Source: Antitrichia curtipendula (lineage: Eukaryota; Streptophyta; Bryopsida; Hypnales; Leucodontaceae). Taken from it: a DNA stretch of 64,000 nt. The notes under the pieces were generated by a model, which was given only the letters and a program-made list of their open reading frames with translations, was not told the origin of the DNA and ran no database searches. A program made the position numbers and the translations under genes. This document shows positions 50,458 through 61,932 of the stretch, piece after piece (the first letter of the stretch is position 1; every line of letters begins with the position of its first letter). The stretch is taken from positions 18,330,254 through 18,394,253 of the forward strand of contig OX579641.1 of assembly GCA_951230915.1 (NCBI GenBank), given 5' to 3'.

Positions 50458-50775
50458 AAAATTAGAAATAGAAGATAGAATTTAGAGTTACAATTAGGAG
50501 TCAAAATTTAGAGTAAAAATTAGAAGTAAAAATTTAGAGTTAAAAATTAGGAGTAAAAATTTAGAGTTAAAAAATTAGGAGTAAAAATTTCGGGTTAAAA
50601 TTATGAGTAAACATTTAGAGCTAAATCTAGGAGTAAACAATTAGGAGTTGGAATTAGGAGTAAATATTTAGAGTTAAATCTAGGAGTAAAAATTAGGAGT
50701 TAAAATTAGGAGTAACCATTTAGAGTTAAATTTAGGAATAAAAATTTAGAATTATATTTAGAAGTCAGGAATTAA
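50458..50775 (+). repeat. TTAGAGTTAAAnnTTAGGAGTAAAAA minisatellite
   Basis: About a dozen imperfect units of 20-27 bp made of the half-motifs TTAGAGTTAAA and TTAGGAGTAAA. Located just after the donor of the 21-codon exon. Copy 2 has the matching array at 63265-63612. Confidence 0.8.
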
Positions 50776-51165
50776 AGGAAAAAAACTTAAGCTTAGGGTT
50801 AGCCGTGAGGTTGAAACTTCCGGGAGAAGTGTCAAACCTCCAAAAATTAGTATTCAACACTTATGGAAGGAACATAAGGTTCCCCGCTCACATAGTTAAG
50901 GACGTTAGAAATGACGCCAACTACCCAGCCAACCCTATACATAGGATAGGCAGTTAAAGAGGTAGGAATTACCAATCACCTTTGCTCATCACAGTCAGCT
51001 TGCGAGTTATACATGCAATTCTAGTAGTATTCGCTGTCATCCACGACACTCAGAAAACGTTAGCACAAAAGATCCATTGCTTGGAAGGCACAGTGGACCG
51101 CGCTCACAACACCCCCTTATATTTAAAAAGGTGGATAAAGGCATAGAATCTGGTCGGTGTTCACA

Positions 51166-51600
51166 CGATTACCAAGGATGGGTAATCTTGCGCCCACACA
51201 TGGCTTTCCCTCTGTCATTGATTTTTTGGTGCCTTGTTTCCGAAGAAATGGTGGTGGGTGAGGTTGCTAAATTCAAAAGAAAGCTGATGATTGTCGTGTT
51301 TCCCAGACGGTGTACTAAGTGCACAATTGCATTTCTTTTGAACCTTGCTTGCTTTGTTGTGTTTGTAATCACAATGCTTTCAATGGGCTCCAAGTAATCC
51401 TACTTTTACAATCGTCTTCTTTCCAAGTTTCTGCAATTTTGGTTCAGGTTTGGAATTTGACATTGAAACTCATTTCGGGAAGAGACGATATTGGTGGTGA
51501 TATACAAAATCATGTAAGCTCAGTACATAAAGTTCTACCATAGAGTCGGGTCAATGCTACCTATCTAATCTCTTGCAAAGAACAGGTGAGCAGCTTTGTT
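51166..51600. other. Start of the region between the large repeats, no gene recognised
   Basis: An open frame at 51077-51397 begins inside the repeat tail and crosses its presumed end. It has a hydrophobic C-terminus but no known motif. No primer-binding site (TGGTATCAGAGC-like) follows the presumed LTR end. Confidence 0.35.
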
Positions 51601-51603
51601 GCA

Positions 51604-52201
51604 CCCCTAAATGCCCGAGGCACCAAATTTTGGTGTCCACCATACTTTGAAGTTAAATAAAGCCTAACCTAATTGATATTTTTGAAAAATTCTTTTCGAA
51701 GTCTAGTTTTAGTATCAAAAATTGGATTTTGAAAATGATTGATTATGATTTTTCCTATTCATGATTTTGTGCAAGGGTGTCCATTGTAATTTGACTTACC
51801 GTAGTGTTGACAACTCTTGAAAATGAGTCTCAAATACACTAGATCTTGGAGAAAAAATCACATTAGCAATTCATTTAAAAAAATTTGTAGAATAGATTTT
51901 GAGAAGCCACAAATTGATTTGGGTTATGCATGTTAGACCTTTTATTCTTATTTTTTTTGGTGCCCAACTTTTCATATTTGCCATGTAAAAAAAGGATTGA
52001 AAAACTTCAAATCACTTTTGGAGTTTCAACCCCCTCATGATCAAACATTATGATCTTTCGATCCATAAGTGATACTGTTGTGTTTGAATTTTTACAATTA
52101 TAATTCAAACATAATCGATACAACTTATCAAAATGTTGGCTTTTTGTTGAATTTAAAACAAATTTCTAGAAGCTCAAATAAGACCTTGGGCATTTAGAGG
52201 G
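51604..52201. mobile_element. TTAA-type MITE (598 bp)
   Basis: Left end CCCCTAAATGCCCGAGG. Right end, read as complement, CCCTCTAAATGCCCAAGG; the two differ by one base and one indel. TTAA follows at 52202-52205; on the left the expected TTAA has decayed to TGCA. No coding capacity. It is the clearest member of the family seen also at 9252 and 26778. Confidence 0.65.
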
Positions 52202-52351
52202 TTAATCACTTTGAGATGGATCATTGTGTGTACAATCCTAGCTTCTACTTCTAAAGGTAGTGGTTTCCAGTAAATGGCTTGCCTCTACAAGGCTTCATGG
52301 ACATGATCGAGACAAGCAACGTTGTCCTGATGGAAATCCTTCCATCATGTA

Positions 52352-52374
52352 AATATATATATTTATATATATAT
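52352..52374. repeat. (AT)n microsatellite
   Basis: An almost pure alternating AT tract of 23 bp, directly upstream of the SINE-like unit. Confidence 0.8.
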
Positions 52375-52401
52375 TTGTTTGTTTTTAATAAAGGAGTGAT
52401 T

Positions 52402-52642
52402 AGAACTAAAAGGGTTGGTCGTGGTGAGAACCACGTTTTAATTCTTGTCACAGTGCAAAGCACAGCTCAGGGGGTAGGTAGCGGGCAGTCGGCCTTTGTT
52501 TCCTGCCTCTTCACCAGCGTGCCAAGCCGTGGCGCCCCGCCGCTCGACGGTCCCATCGGGGTTCGAATCCGCGATTCCGGATCAGCGGAACGCCTTTGAC
52601 CACCGCTTTTCGGCCGACCAAGGTCACGACTTGGCGATCGAA
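52402..52642 (+). mobile_element. tRNA-related SINE-like unit
   Basis: A GC-rich 241-bp segment with an A-box-like CAGCTCAGGGGGTAG (52463-52477) and a perfect B-box GGTTCGAATCC (52560-52570), the internal RNA polymerase III promoter of tRNA-derived SINEs. The A-B spacing (about 85 bp) is longer than in a tRNA and no cloverleaf closes, so it is not a tRNA gene. GAGTGATT occurs directly before (52394-52401) and after (52643-52650), a plausible 8-bp target duplication. There is no clear poly(A) or poly(T) tail. Confidence 0.5.
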
Positions 52643-52999
52643 GAGTGATTCCAGATAGTTTTAAACACTCTAGTGGCACGTGGCTATCCTACGATTGCTT
52701 GCCTTGCATTTGTTTCCTTTAATTTCTAGTTTATATTGGCTTTGATAGATGTGTGTGAATAGTTTTGAACTAAATAAAATAGCCAAGGAGTTAAAAGAGA
52801 AAAATGAGTGTGAATAGGGAAGTAGATGGGATCTTTGGTGGGGTCTTAGGTAGGGAGATAAGGGGTATGGGCTGATGTGCTCCCATCACCACCTTAGAGA
52901 GGGGAGAAAAAGGGAGAGAGGAATCTTTGAGTTGGGTAGGAAGGGAGAGTTTTGTGTGTGTGGAGAAAAGGTTGAAAGGACCGAAACTTGTGATGTATG

Positions 53000-53860
53000 T
53001 AGCTCATGGAGCATGGATTTTTGAGTAATAAAATTTGAGTATGTTATTCTTGATGATGAGAGCTTTCCATAGAGTATTTGCAAGTTGCAATTGAAGTTGT
53101 GAGCAAAAAGTTATTAAGGTTTGAAGTTGTGAAGACCCAAGGCCTTCCATTGAGAGGGCAGAGGCTTCATCAAGCCATAACTTTTGCGTCGTTTGCTTGT
53201 TCATTTTGAAACTTAGAGGGTTTGTAGATCTTGTTTATAGCTTTCTAAGAAGCTATTAAACTTGTGATTTGGAGTTTGGAGTGAGAAGTTATCATCTGCT
53301 GAAGCTTGGAGCAAAGTTTGAGCTTGGAGGAGGAAGGTTGAGACTTCGACGGCCACAACTTTGGGTCAGTTGTTTTGTTGAAGTTGAAACTTTGGGAGTA
53401 GTTAGAATATGAGCTCACCTTTGTAGAATGAGTTCATTTGTGTGATTTGAGCTTAATATGCAAAAGTTAAGTAGTAATAAAGTTTGAGGTGTTTCTTGCC
53501 TTCTTAATTGAGAAAGCCGAGACCCTACACCTCATAACTTTTGGACAGTAGTTTGGATTGTAGTGAAATTTTCACAAGTTGTAGATGGTAGGGAGGGCTT
53601 TCCAAATTGCTATCACACTTGTGATTTGGAGTTGTTAAACAAAAGTTATTGAGTTTTGAAGAAGCAGTAGTTGGTTGCTAAGGGAGAAGAGGACCTCTAC
53701 TTTGCTCGCTAATAACTTTTGGACAGTAGCTTAGTTTGAGTTGAAATTTATAGGATAGTTGTATTATGTTATTAACTTTCCAAAAAGCTAAGACACTTAA
53801 AGTTTAAGCTTGTAGATCATATGTGGCACTAGTTTGAAGATGGCAGCTTGTGTGGGGAAA
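53000..53860 (+). repeat. Degenerate ~178-bp tandem array, about four units
   Basis: The landmark CATAACTTTTGGxCAGT recurs at 53176, 53354, 53533 and 53711, giving spacings of 178, 179 and 178 bp. Each unit also carries a TTGAAAnTT segment, GCTTTCCAAAAAGCTA-like and CTTGTGATTTGGAGTT motifs and an AAAAGTTAT. Units are well diverged. Similar motifs (CATAACTTTTGCTAGGAAAG) occur in the 338-bp duplication at 61933. Confidence 0.65.
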
Positions 53861-54599
53861 TAGTTTCTTTTGAAACTAATTCAGATTTCTTCAAATTCGA
53901 ATGAAGGAAGGTTTGAAGACTCAAGACTCAAGATTTTGAAGACTTGAGGATCCTTAAAGGGATCTTCAATGTGTTGTGGCTTGTGGCTCGTTGTCTTTTA
54001 TGTTATTCTCAGCCGGTTTTGGAGGCTAGTTGCATATTTCCTTTCTGCTTTGTAAAACCTGTTGCGGGCTTGTGGGTATCCAATAAAGCCCCGTTTTATG
54101 TTTGTGGCGACGAAGTGGGATTGATCACCCACATGGTCGATCTTTTATGTTGTTCCCACTGGTGAAAGGCGCTTCCTGGTCACCGTGGGTTTGAAATTTA
54201 GGAGCCAATCTTTCGGACGGTCAGCTCGTGGTTTGGCCGTCCCGTTTTACTCGTCCGAGGACTTGTTTCTTATCACACACCCTTACCCTTGGCCCTATAG
54301 AGCCACTACAGGATAGGCCAACGGAAGATTAAGTGAAGATTCAAGTGAAGATTCGAGTTTTCAAGAGACCAACCCATATCATTCAACAACTTGCAGCTAG
54401 ACACCCCGTGTGTTCCCTAAGCGCGCTCCTCTCTACCCGACAACGTGGACCAAGCGCCAAAGAGTTGCATCCTTGTATGCAACAACTTCAAAACCCTACC
54501 TCAAAGCTTGTGTCTGATCCCCATCTTTAGTCTTGTGCCTTGTTGGAGCATCTACAATGGTTGTTACCTAACAAAAGGACCCTTATACCAATTCAAATA

Positions 54600-56226
54600 C
54601 AGTGACTCACAAAAGTATTTGGTTGTTGTCTAATAATCCATTTGGCATAAAATTGTGAAGAGAGTATAATGAATCTGCCTCCCAAATTAATTAGGGATAA
54701 TGAACATCATTTAATGCAATATTAGGTGGCTTCCTTTGGATAATCCAAGTGGTACATTTTTGTGGGAGTGGTCTTTAGAGGTGGCCAACTACATATGTTG
54801 ATTATATAGTGACTTCTTCTTCCACTTGTGTTTCCATTGTAAGTAGAGATCTTTGAGAGCTTCCAAAAGTCTTAAGTTAAGACTCTTCGCATTTCTAGTA
54901 GTCACAATGAAGAAAACAAATTTTCATGAGCGTTACCAAGTCATAGCATTGAGAGAGCAAGGAAATTCACAACGTTTCATAGCCGACCATCTTAACATTC
55001 TCCGTAGCACAACTGGTCACATTTTAGCTCGATTCAGAGAAGATGGGGAAGTGTCTGATCATCCCAGATCAGGGAGACACATCTTCTAAGCATTTGGGAT
55101 GAGAGACTTGCTGTGAGGACTCTCAATCAACCAAAATTAGGCATTGTGGCGGCTGTAGGGCATAATTTGAGAACTCATGGGTCTTCGTCTGTGTGATGAG
55201 ATTATCCATCAAAGTTTTTGGAGGCAAGGACTTGGGGCTAGAGTGAAGAGGAAGAAACCATTGTTGACAAAGATGTATAGGTAGAAGCGTTTACAGTGGG
55301 CAAAGGCTTCACATGACTGCGATGTAGAAAACTGGAGTCATGTCATTTGGTCAGATGAATCCAAGTTCAATGTTTTTGGTTTAGATGGTCGTCAATGGTG
55401 TTGGAAATATCCTACAAAGGCTCTTTGTGATTGCCATGTGCAACATATAGTTTAACATAGTGGTGGTAGCATTATGGTATGGAGATGCATAAGTTGGGTA
55501 GGTATAGGAAACCTTTATCGCATTGATGGCATTATGAATTTGCAATTTTATCTTGACATTTTAGATTCATAATTGTAGGGTACTATTGAGAGACAAAGTC
55601 TTGATGAGACAAAAGACATTTTCCAGCATGATAATGATCCAAAGCATACATCTGGTCTTCTACAATGATGACTAGGTCGGCAGGATTTCTCTATGATGGA
55701 GTGGCCACCACAATCTCCTGACCTAAATCCTATCGAACACTTGTGGAATGAAGTAGATAGATGTTTAAGGTTGTTTGATGATTCACCTAGAAATAAAGAT
55801 GACTTGTGAGAGAAGATCCAGGTTGTTTGGCAAAGCATTGAAGTAGAATTTGTACAAAAGCTCATTTGTACAGTGCCAGCTAGGATGGCTAAACTTCTTG
55901 CAGCTAAGGATGGATATACACGTTGGTAGACTTGTAATTGTTGTACATATGTTGCATTTGCTACTTTTGAGCTTTTCATTTTGAATTTTTTTTGTGTTAT
56001 CATGATTTCCTACTTAATAATATATATTCTTGGCCATGCTTTTTGCATACTTCTTTCAAATTCTTTTTATCATTTCAACTTTCTTTTCACAAAATTTTCA
56101 TAACATGTTCATGACAGCATGTGTAATATCTATGATGAATCTTGCTTACTATTTCTTACTAGTCCAAAAGCTTTTGTTCAATTTTCACGGTCATAAGTAG
56201 TAGCCAAGTACTTTTGTGAGTCATTA
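54600..56226 (+). mobile_element. Tc1-like DNA transposon (1627 bp) with TA target duplication
   Basis: Flanked by TA (54598-54599 and 56227-56228). The termini CAGTGACTCACAAAAGTATT and the complement of the right end TAATGACTCACAAAAGTACT match over about 20 bp, and fit the CAGTG..CAAAAGTATT ends typical of Tc1 elements. The length is the usual 1.6 kb. It lies between the two large repeats and encodes the broken transposase below. Confidence 0.9.
54907..55929 (+). pseudogene. Tc1-type DD34E transposase, broken
   Basis: Family length (341 codons including stops). The N-terminus has a paired-like helix-turn-helix (GNSQRFIADHLNI..GHILARF), then RSGRH. Catalytic positions are visible: WSDESKFNVFG (first D), HDNDPKHTS (second D) and WPPQSPDLNPIEHLWNE (E), with 34 residues between the last two, so DD34E. 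It is dead. The frame shifts near 55085 and back near 55195, and TAG, TAA and TGA codons interrupt the second half, including a TGA TGA pair at about 55666-55671. Many stops are one C-to-T step from CAG, CAA or CGA, as expected for deamination of methylated DNA. The encoded enzyme would have cut and pasted the element at TA sites. Confidence 0.9.
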
Positions 56227-56228
56227 TA

Positions 56229-59200
56229 TGTAGATAGGAATGAACTTACACTCTAGACATCTAGGCAATGAAATTTTGTTTTTTAAAAGACTGGTACGTT
56301 TATGGTTTGATTAATAAAAAATTTGAACTTTTTTTAAAAAAAACACATTAGTTTACGCTTTTGATAATTTGTTTAAGTTTTTTTCATCAAATGAAAAAAT
56401 GACATGTGTACTTGTTTAACAATGTCATAGAAAATTTGAATCTGATACAAAATCTATACACATTAGATTAAGCTAGTCTGCTCTAAAATCGACCATGTTC
56501 TAATTACGACCCTTATCTAGGAATGAGTGACATGTTGCTTGAAATTTCTATTACTGTCAATGATGAGTTAGGTAGGTTTAAATGGTTGCTTTAAGAGCAG
56601 ACTACCTTACCAAAGAATACCCAAGTCAAATTGGTGAAAGGTATGTAGCTTATATTACATCAATTTGAGGAAGCCACAATGATTTTGCATCTCAACCACT
56701 ACTTTATATTCATAATTAATATGGAATTTATTTGCTACATTCTAAAACCACCAGTTTTTGCAAGCATTAAGATGGAGACCCTCAAAATCGCCATTGTTTG
56801 CTTACCATTCCTAGTTTCTATTATTAGAATGGTCAAATTTTCATATTTTCATATTGGCAAGTGAAAAGAGGTTTCAACGCACCAAAAAACGCGATATTTA
56901 GATACCATGTGCAAGAGTTGTGAAAGATCAAAGTTTGGTTCTAAAATAGTTTCTTCCACATAGGTACGTAAGGTAATCAATTTTTGAGATGTACATAAAG
57001 TGAAGATGTTGGTTTAGGGTCAGTGTCACATTTGGGATGGAAGCATTGTATTAAAGTAGTCTTTCTATTCAAGATGATTCATTAGATGAGATTTAGCTAC
57101 TCAACAAGGTTGCAAGTTTCCGAACTATGAGAACTCAACTACAGTAGTAGTTTGACATGGTAAAGCGATTGCCACATCAAATTATATTAATTAATTAAAA
57201 TTCACATTTCCTTCATTTTTTTCATTTTTTTCATTAATTTTAAAGACAAATTATTATTCTTTATTTTGGCCAACAATGGCTAATTCACAATATGGAAAAT
57301 GGGCTTGAAACACCCCTCCAATGCCCCCAAAAAACATTTAATGATTGGAATGCTTTCCTTCCCTAGAGTTTTGTATTTATGTTAACACCAAGGACAATCA
57401 CACCTTTTACACTCCATTCTCAATCTTTAGAAAATGGGAACATGGCACTCTCATGGCTTGTAGAAGTCCCATTCTCTAAAGAATTAAAATTATCATTATT
57501 CCACTCCAAAGGTGAAGAATGGACATGAAGAAGATTTCTTCATCAAAGTTTTCACCTACCACTTTCTACTAGTGACACTTTCATTATAATTCACTTTCCT
57601 TATTGCAAATCACTCTCATTACCGGGAACACAACAGATCTCTTCTCATTTGTAATTTCAGATCTGGCGCATCAATGCTCAAGAGTTGACACTCAGAAAAA
57701 TCAACACTCAAATTGATTTAGAACTTCAAATCTGTAAATCAAAAAAAGTATTGCATCGATCTTCGTCCGTAGGTGAACACTTCTATCAAATTTCCACTCT
57801 CCATGTTCCACACATCAAAAAGGGGTGTCACACCTTCTTCATGGAGAATGGATCCCTATCAACTCCTCTTTTCACTCCACAACTTCTCATTCTTCATAGA
57901 AGTTTTATTCTTGGAGAAGATGTGACTACCCCTAATGACTATTAGCAAAAGCCATATAAGGTAATCCAACCTATGATAGGCAAACTACTCAATGCAAACA
58001 TCTAGAAAATGAATCATTACAATCTTATATCAACCCTTGATAAAAAAAATTCTAATAAATGAGATTAGGACTTCATTAGGTTGGTTAGTGGCCAAAATCA
58101 ATGCCTTGGGTAATGGCAATGAAGTAATTAGTGACTACTTTAGAAGCTTCTACCTTTTCAATGTAAATTCTTCTCAAAAAGTGATTTTTCTATTCAAAAA
58201 GTGATTCATGTTGTGGCCATGTTAAGAAATGATGTAGCCATGTTAAGAAATACTGTGATTGTACAATAACCATTATGGATACATTTTTTGGTGTTCTGGA
58301 GGTGGTATAGAGATTGATTTGGGCCAATTGGGTAGTACACTTCAAAAATTCATAATAAATTCATACTTTATTAAAAAAATAAAATTTCAATTACTCTCTT
58401 CAATTATCACATTTGTCCATATATGGAAAAAATGATAATGACAAAAAGGTAAACCATTCATTTTGCGTGTCATAGGCTAGATTCCTTTTTTGGCAAGTAC
58501 TCAAACATGAGTTTTATGTCATGACTTGAGGGACGATGCTATTTTGCGTGCGGTGAGCGTAGAGCATAGAGTGGTGAGCGTAGTTTTGCGAGCCTAGGGT
58601 CCCCTAAAATGGGCATATTCTATAAAAGTAAAAGTAGAAGATAGATTCTAAGTTAAACATAAAGTAAAAATAAAAGTAGTTGTACAAAAGTAGGGCCCTA
58701 TAGCCGTGAAGTTAGTCGAATGTGAGAAACAATTGACCACGGTAATAGGCGGCACAGGGTGATCAAATGGCAAGAAGAGACGATTTATTTTCGGAATTGC
58801 GTAGGTGCCCTATAGCCGTAGATACCCTATGGCCATTGTTACCCTGAGGCCACGGGAAGAGTTCCTTAAAATAAAGTAAGTTACCTTTGGATATAATCAC
58901 ACAATTAACAAGAATAGAACATTTCATATTCCTTAGAAAACTGCAACCATAAGTGTGTCTCCAATAGTTGAAGGAGAATTTTGGAAATTATTGTAGACAC
59001 CCATATTGGAACCAGAAAACACTTTGGGGGGCTTCAACAGTTGTGTATTTTTTTGGATTTCCAATTTTGAAACAGAAACAACTTCATCGACTAACCAATT
59101 TTAAATTTTTTTGGATTCCCAGTTAGGAACAAGCAATCACTTTGAGGGCATCAACATTTGTGTATTTTTTGGGATTTGCACTTTTGAAGTAGAAATCAGT

Positions 59201-59822
59201 TTAGGCCTTTAGGGAGTGTGTCTCCAACAGTTGAAGAAAAAAATGGAAACTATCGTGGATTTATTCACGTCATAGAGATGAAAAAAATGTACTCAAAAAA
59301 CATCCATTCATGAAAATTATAATCTGAATGCATTCAACAATGATAGAGCAAACAGACTGCAACAAGTTTATGAACAAATTGATTAATAAATGGGTTACGA
59401 ATGAAATCATGAAGACTTCGCATGTAGAACTTCCTCAAATTTAGGAGGGTTCGAGGTTTAGTGTTTAGTATGTCTAATTATTCCCCAGTCATTGAGAATG
59501 TAGTCCAAGCCACAAATACTTCGGAGAATTGATGTATTTAAGCTGATCAGTTAGACAACCACATTCAAGTACACAACGAATGGATGTTAAGATAAACCAT
59601 TCACTGATATATACAAACTTTGAACATTACAAATGGAAGCACAAGATGTATGCGTGTAAAAATATTTATAACAATAAATCCGGTAGACAATGAAATTATC
59701 AAAATAAGAAAGTAGAAAAACTGCCAGACGATACTAGTCTTGGTTCCATATCAACATCGGCCTCGTCATCAATAAAAAGACGGTCGGGTCTACCAGAACA
59801 TCTACCAGTGGACGTGGAGGTG
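56229..59822. other. AT-rich sequence between the Tc1 element and repeat copy 2
   Basis: No gene supported. The 86-codon frame at 57685-57945 lies in a CT-rich stretch and has no motif. AGTCTGCTCT near 56474 and its inverted copy near 56593 make a small stem. At 58670-58850 a CCCTATAGCCGT motif recurs. There is no polypurine tract of note just before 59823. Confidence 0.4.
58950..59245. repeat. Degenerate ~118-bp duplication
   Basis: GGAACCAGAAAACACTTTGG at 59008 and GGAACAAGCAATCACTTTGA at 59126 start two similar units (each with CAACANTTGTGTATTTTTTKG). GTGTCTCCAAYAGTTGAAG occurs near 58955 and 59217, bracketing them. Confidence 0.5.
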
Positions 59823-61091
59823 TGTGAGCTCCCAATTTGTCACTTGAGACTCGTAGAATTATTTTTTTGAAAATTTGCAATTTAAAGTTAAAAAAAATAT
59901 ACAAAAAGCCATAAAAAGAGTGTAGAATCAAAATAGGGTTGTAACATACCCATTATAGTATTTGGTCTAGATTTGTGTTTAGACTTAGAATCCCACCAAA
60001 CCGGGCCCAAAAATAGGTAGAAAGAACGAAACGGGTGGATTTGTAGAATTCAAGTCACATAGGCCCAAAAGGGCTAAATCCCACCATGAAGGTGGCAATT
60101 CATGGCTAAGTCGGTCCAAGGGATCCACAACGAGGCCACTAGGTCGGGTCCTAGAGTTAGGTTTAGAAATACACCAAAACCCCGATTGTTAGCATGCAAG
60201 AGCCACTAACGCAAGACAGGGCCCGTGGAGGAATCCACAGCCCAAGGATGGTGTCCTAGGGTAAATCCCATGCCAGGAGTCCAACGACGAAATCGATTCG
60301 CCAAGATTTCTCTATCCGCAAAAGATTCCCGCACCGTCGCTAATTCAAGGAGATGGCCAATTCATCTCCACTGACCAATTGTGCCAAGTAAGGAAACGCA
60401 CTTGCACATCTTTCATGTGACCCCATGAGAGGTCCTGTGAAAAAACCCGTCATCTTCCGACTTGCAGAAGAACCTTTTGCGGGTGGTCAACCTTGGTAAC
60501 CTCCAACGGGAATTTCATGGAAATTACCCAGGTTGCCAAAAAATCTCACTAAAAATTAGACTAGCTTGTTTTATGTTAATAATGCACTCCGTGAAGTTTC
60601 GTGACATTCCGATAGCAGCAAGTACCCGAACCGGCGAGATTCCTCGAGAATTAATCACGTGGTGGGGTCCCCGCCACGTTGACCGGCATTCCGGGACCAT
60701 ACGACGGCGGAACGAAGTCAACCAAGAGTCTTTTCCGACTCCCTCACACCTACCGGAGACCCTAAGCTATTTACATTTCTCAAAATAGGAGACCCCCAAT
60801 ATCTAGGATTTTACCACGGTTTAGTTTTTGAAACTAAATTAGCCTACGATGGTTTTTTGTCCTCGGTACGGGGGTTGGGGAATCTTGGACTAAACACGGC
60901 AATCTGGAGCCAATGGCGCAATCCGTTTGACAATTGGAGTAAATCTCCAAAAGTTAGGAGGTTGGTCCAGCGTAGATAGGTAAAAGTAGTTTTTTAGGGA
61001 TTAGGATGAAAATCTTTGAAGATGAGGATGAAAATCCAAGTTGATAAGGTTACTTTAGAACTCTTGAGGGGAAGGTGGGGCCTTGGAAACC

Positions 61092-61100
61092 TATTTAAGG
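61092..61100 (+). promoter_or_regulatory. TATA-like box of repeat copy 2
   Basis: TATTTAAGG in the same context as 48373, followed by TTTCTCTC. Confidence 0.4.
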
Positions 61101-61559
61101 TCCCCATTTTTCTCTCTTGAACACCCCCAAATCTTGTTTTGGGTCCTTGGGTCCAACTTATGTTGGGATTTTTGGCGTTTTAGCCAAGAAACCTCTACGG
61201 TGTTTTTGGAGCACTTTTTGCTCCTATTGTTGTTATATCTCGAGCTTTGAAGGTCCTTGAGGATCCTTCTACCTTGCCTTGTACACACTTTGTGTGTGTT
61301 TGTGTATACTCTTGTTGTTATTCGGAAGTCTTTCTATCTTTGGCGTATCCTTGTGAACTAACGTGTTTGTTGAGAGTCTTTTGTCATTGTACTAACCCTA
61401 GAGCAACCCCCCACCGTACCTTGGCGATGCCGCTTTGGGGGGCCTTTAGTCTTTGAGTGTTGCCTTATTACTAACTCCCTTGTGATTACTTGAGTTCTAT
61501 GCGTGTTGTGGGTACTATTTAGAAACTAACCTTGTCCTTCTTTTATCGGCATTGTAGTG

Positions 61560-61850
61560 GTTCCCCTCCGGGACGGCGAAGCTTTGACTTTGTGGAGTGT
61601 TTTCTTTAAGTGTTTTTTGTCCACCTTCTTCTAACTTCTCTCTTGTTAAGTGGACCCCCCTTCGGGACGGCGAAGCTTTGACCTTGTTATGTGTTTTTTT
61701 AAGAGTGTGTTTTCCTACCTTCTTCTAAAGTCTCCCTCGTTGGGTAGACCCCCCTTTGGGATAGCGGAGCTTTGAACCTATGTGTTAGAAATTGTCATAG
61801 AATTTAGAGTGTCATCAAAAATACGGTGAAGCTTTGAACCCCCCTTTCTT
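61560..61850 (+). repeat. GACGGCGAAGCTTTGA repeats in copy 2
   Basis: Cores near 61572, 61666, 61758 and 61826, about 70-95 bp apart, with the last two decayed. Less eroded than the array in copy 1. Confidence 0.6.
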
Positions 61851-61932
61851 TTGATCATTTCAACGTAGTTAGGCCTTTTTGCCTTATTTGGGTCAAATTG
61901 TTATTGTAATATTAGTCTTTCTTTAGGGCCGA

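Larger units (their letters stand above)
47104..51165 (+). repeat. Large LTR-like direct repeat, copy 1 (about 4.06 kb)
   Basis: Starts TGTGAGCTCCC, identical to the start of the second copy at 59823, with homology in the same orientation for at least 4 kb. The right end is set at TTCACA (51165) because TGTGA..TCACA would be normal LTR termini. Copy 2 runs off the window before this point, so the end is inferred. Order inside: conserved 1.3-kb block, TATTTAAG box, repeats with a GACGGCGAAGCTTTGA core, variable centre, a 21-codon exon, a TTAGAGTTAAA minisatellite, and a conserved tail. The centre (about 49.1-49.9 kb) is not alignable to copy 2 by eye. No gag or pol is seen in the 8.7 kb between copies, and no clear tRNA primer site or polypurine tract. 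It could be the LTR of a nonautonomous retroelement or a separate long repeat. Confidence 0.7.

Noticed and set aside
47104..51165. Solo LTR interpretation of repeat copy 1
   Set aside because: The bases before 47104 (GCATGG) and after 51165 (CGATTA) do not form a target-site duplication.
52402..52642. A tRNA gene with intron
   Set aside because: A and B boxes are present but too far apart, and no acceptor stem or anticodon arm could be folded.
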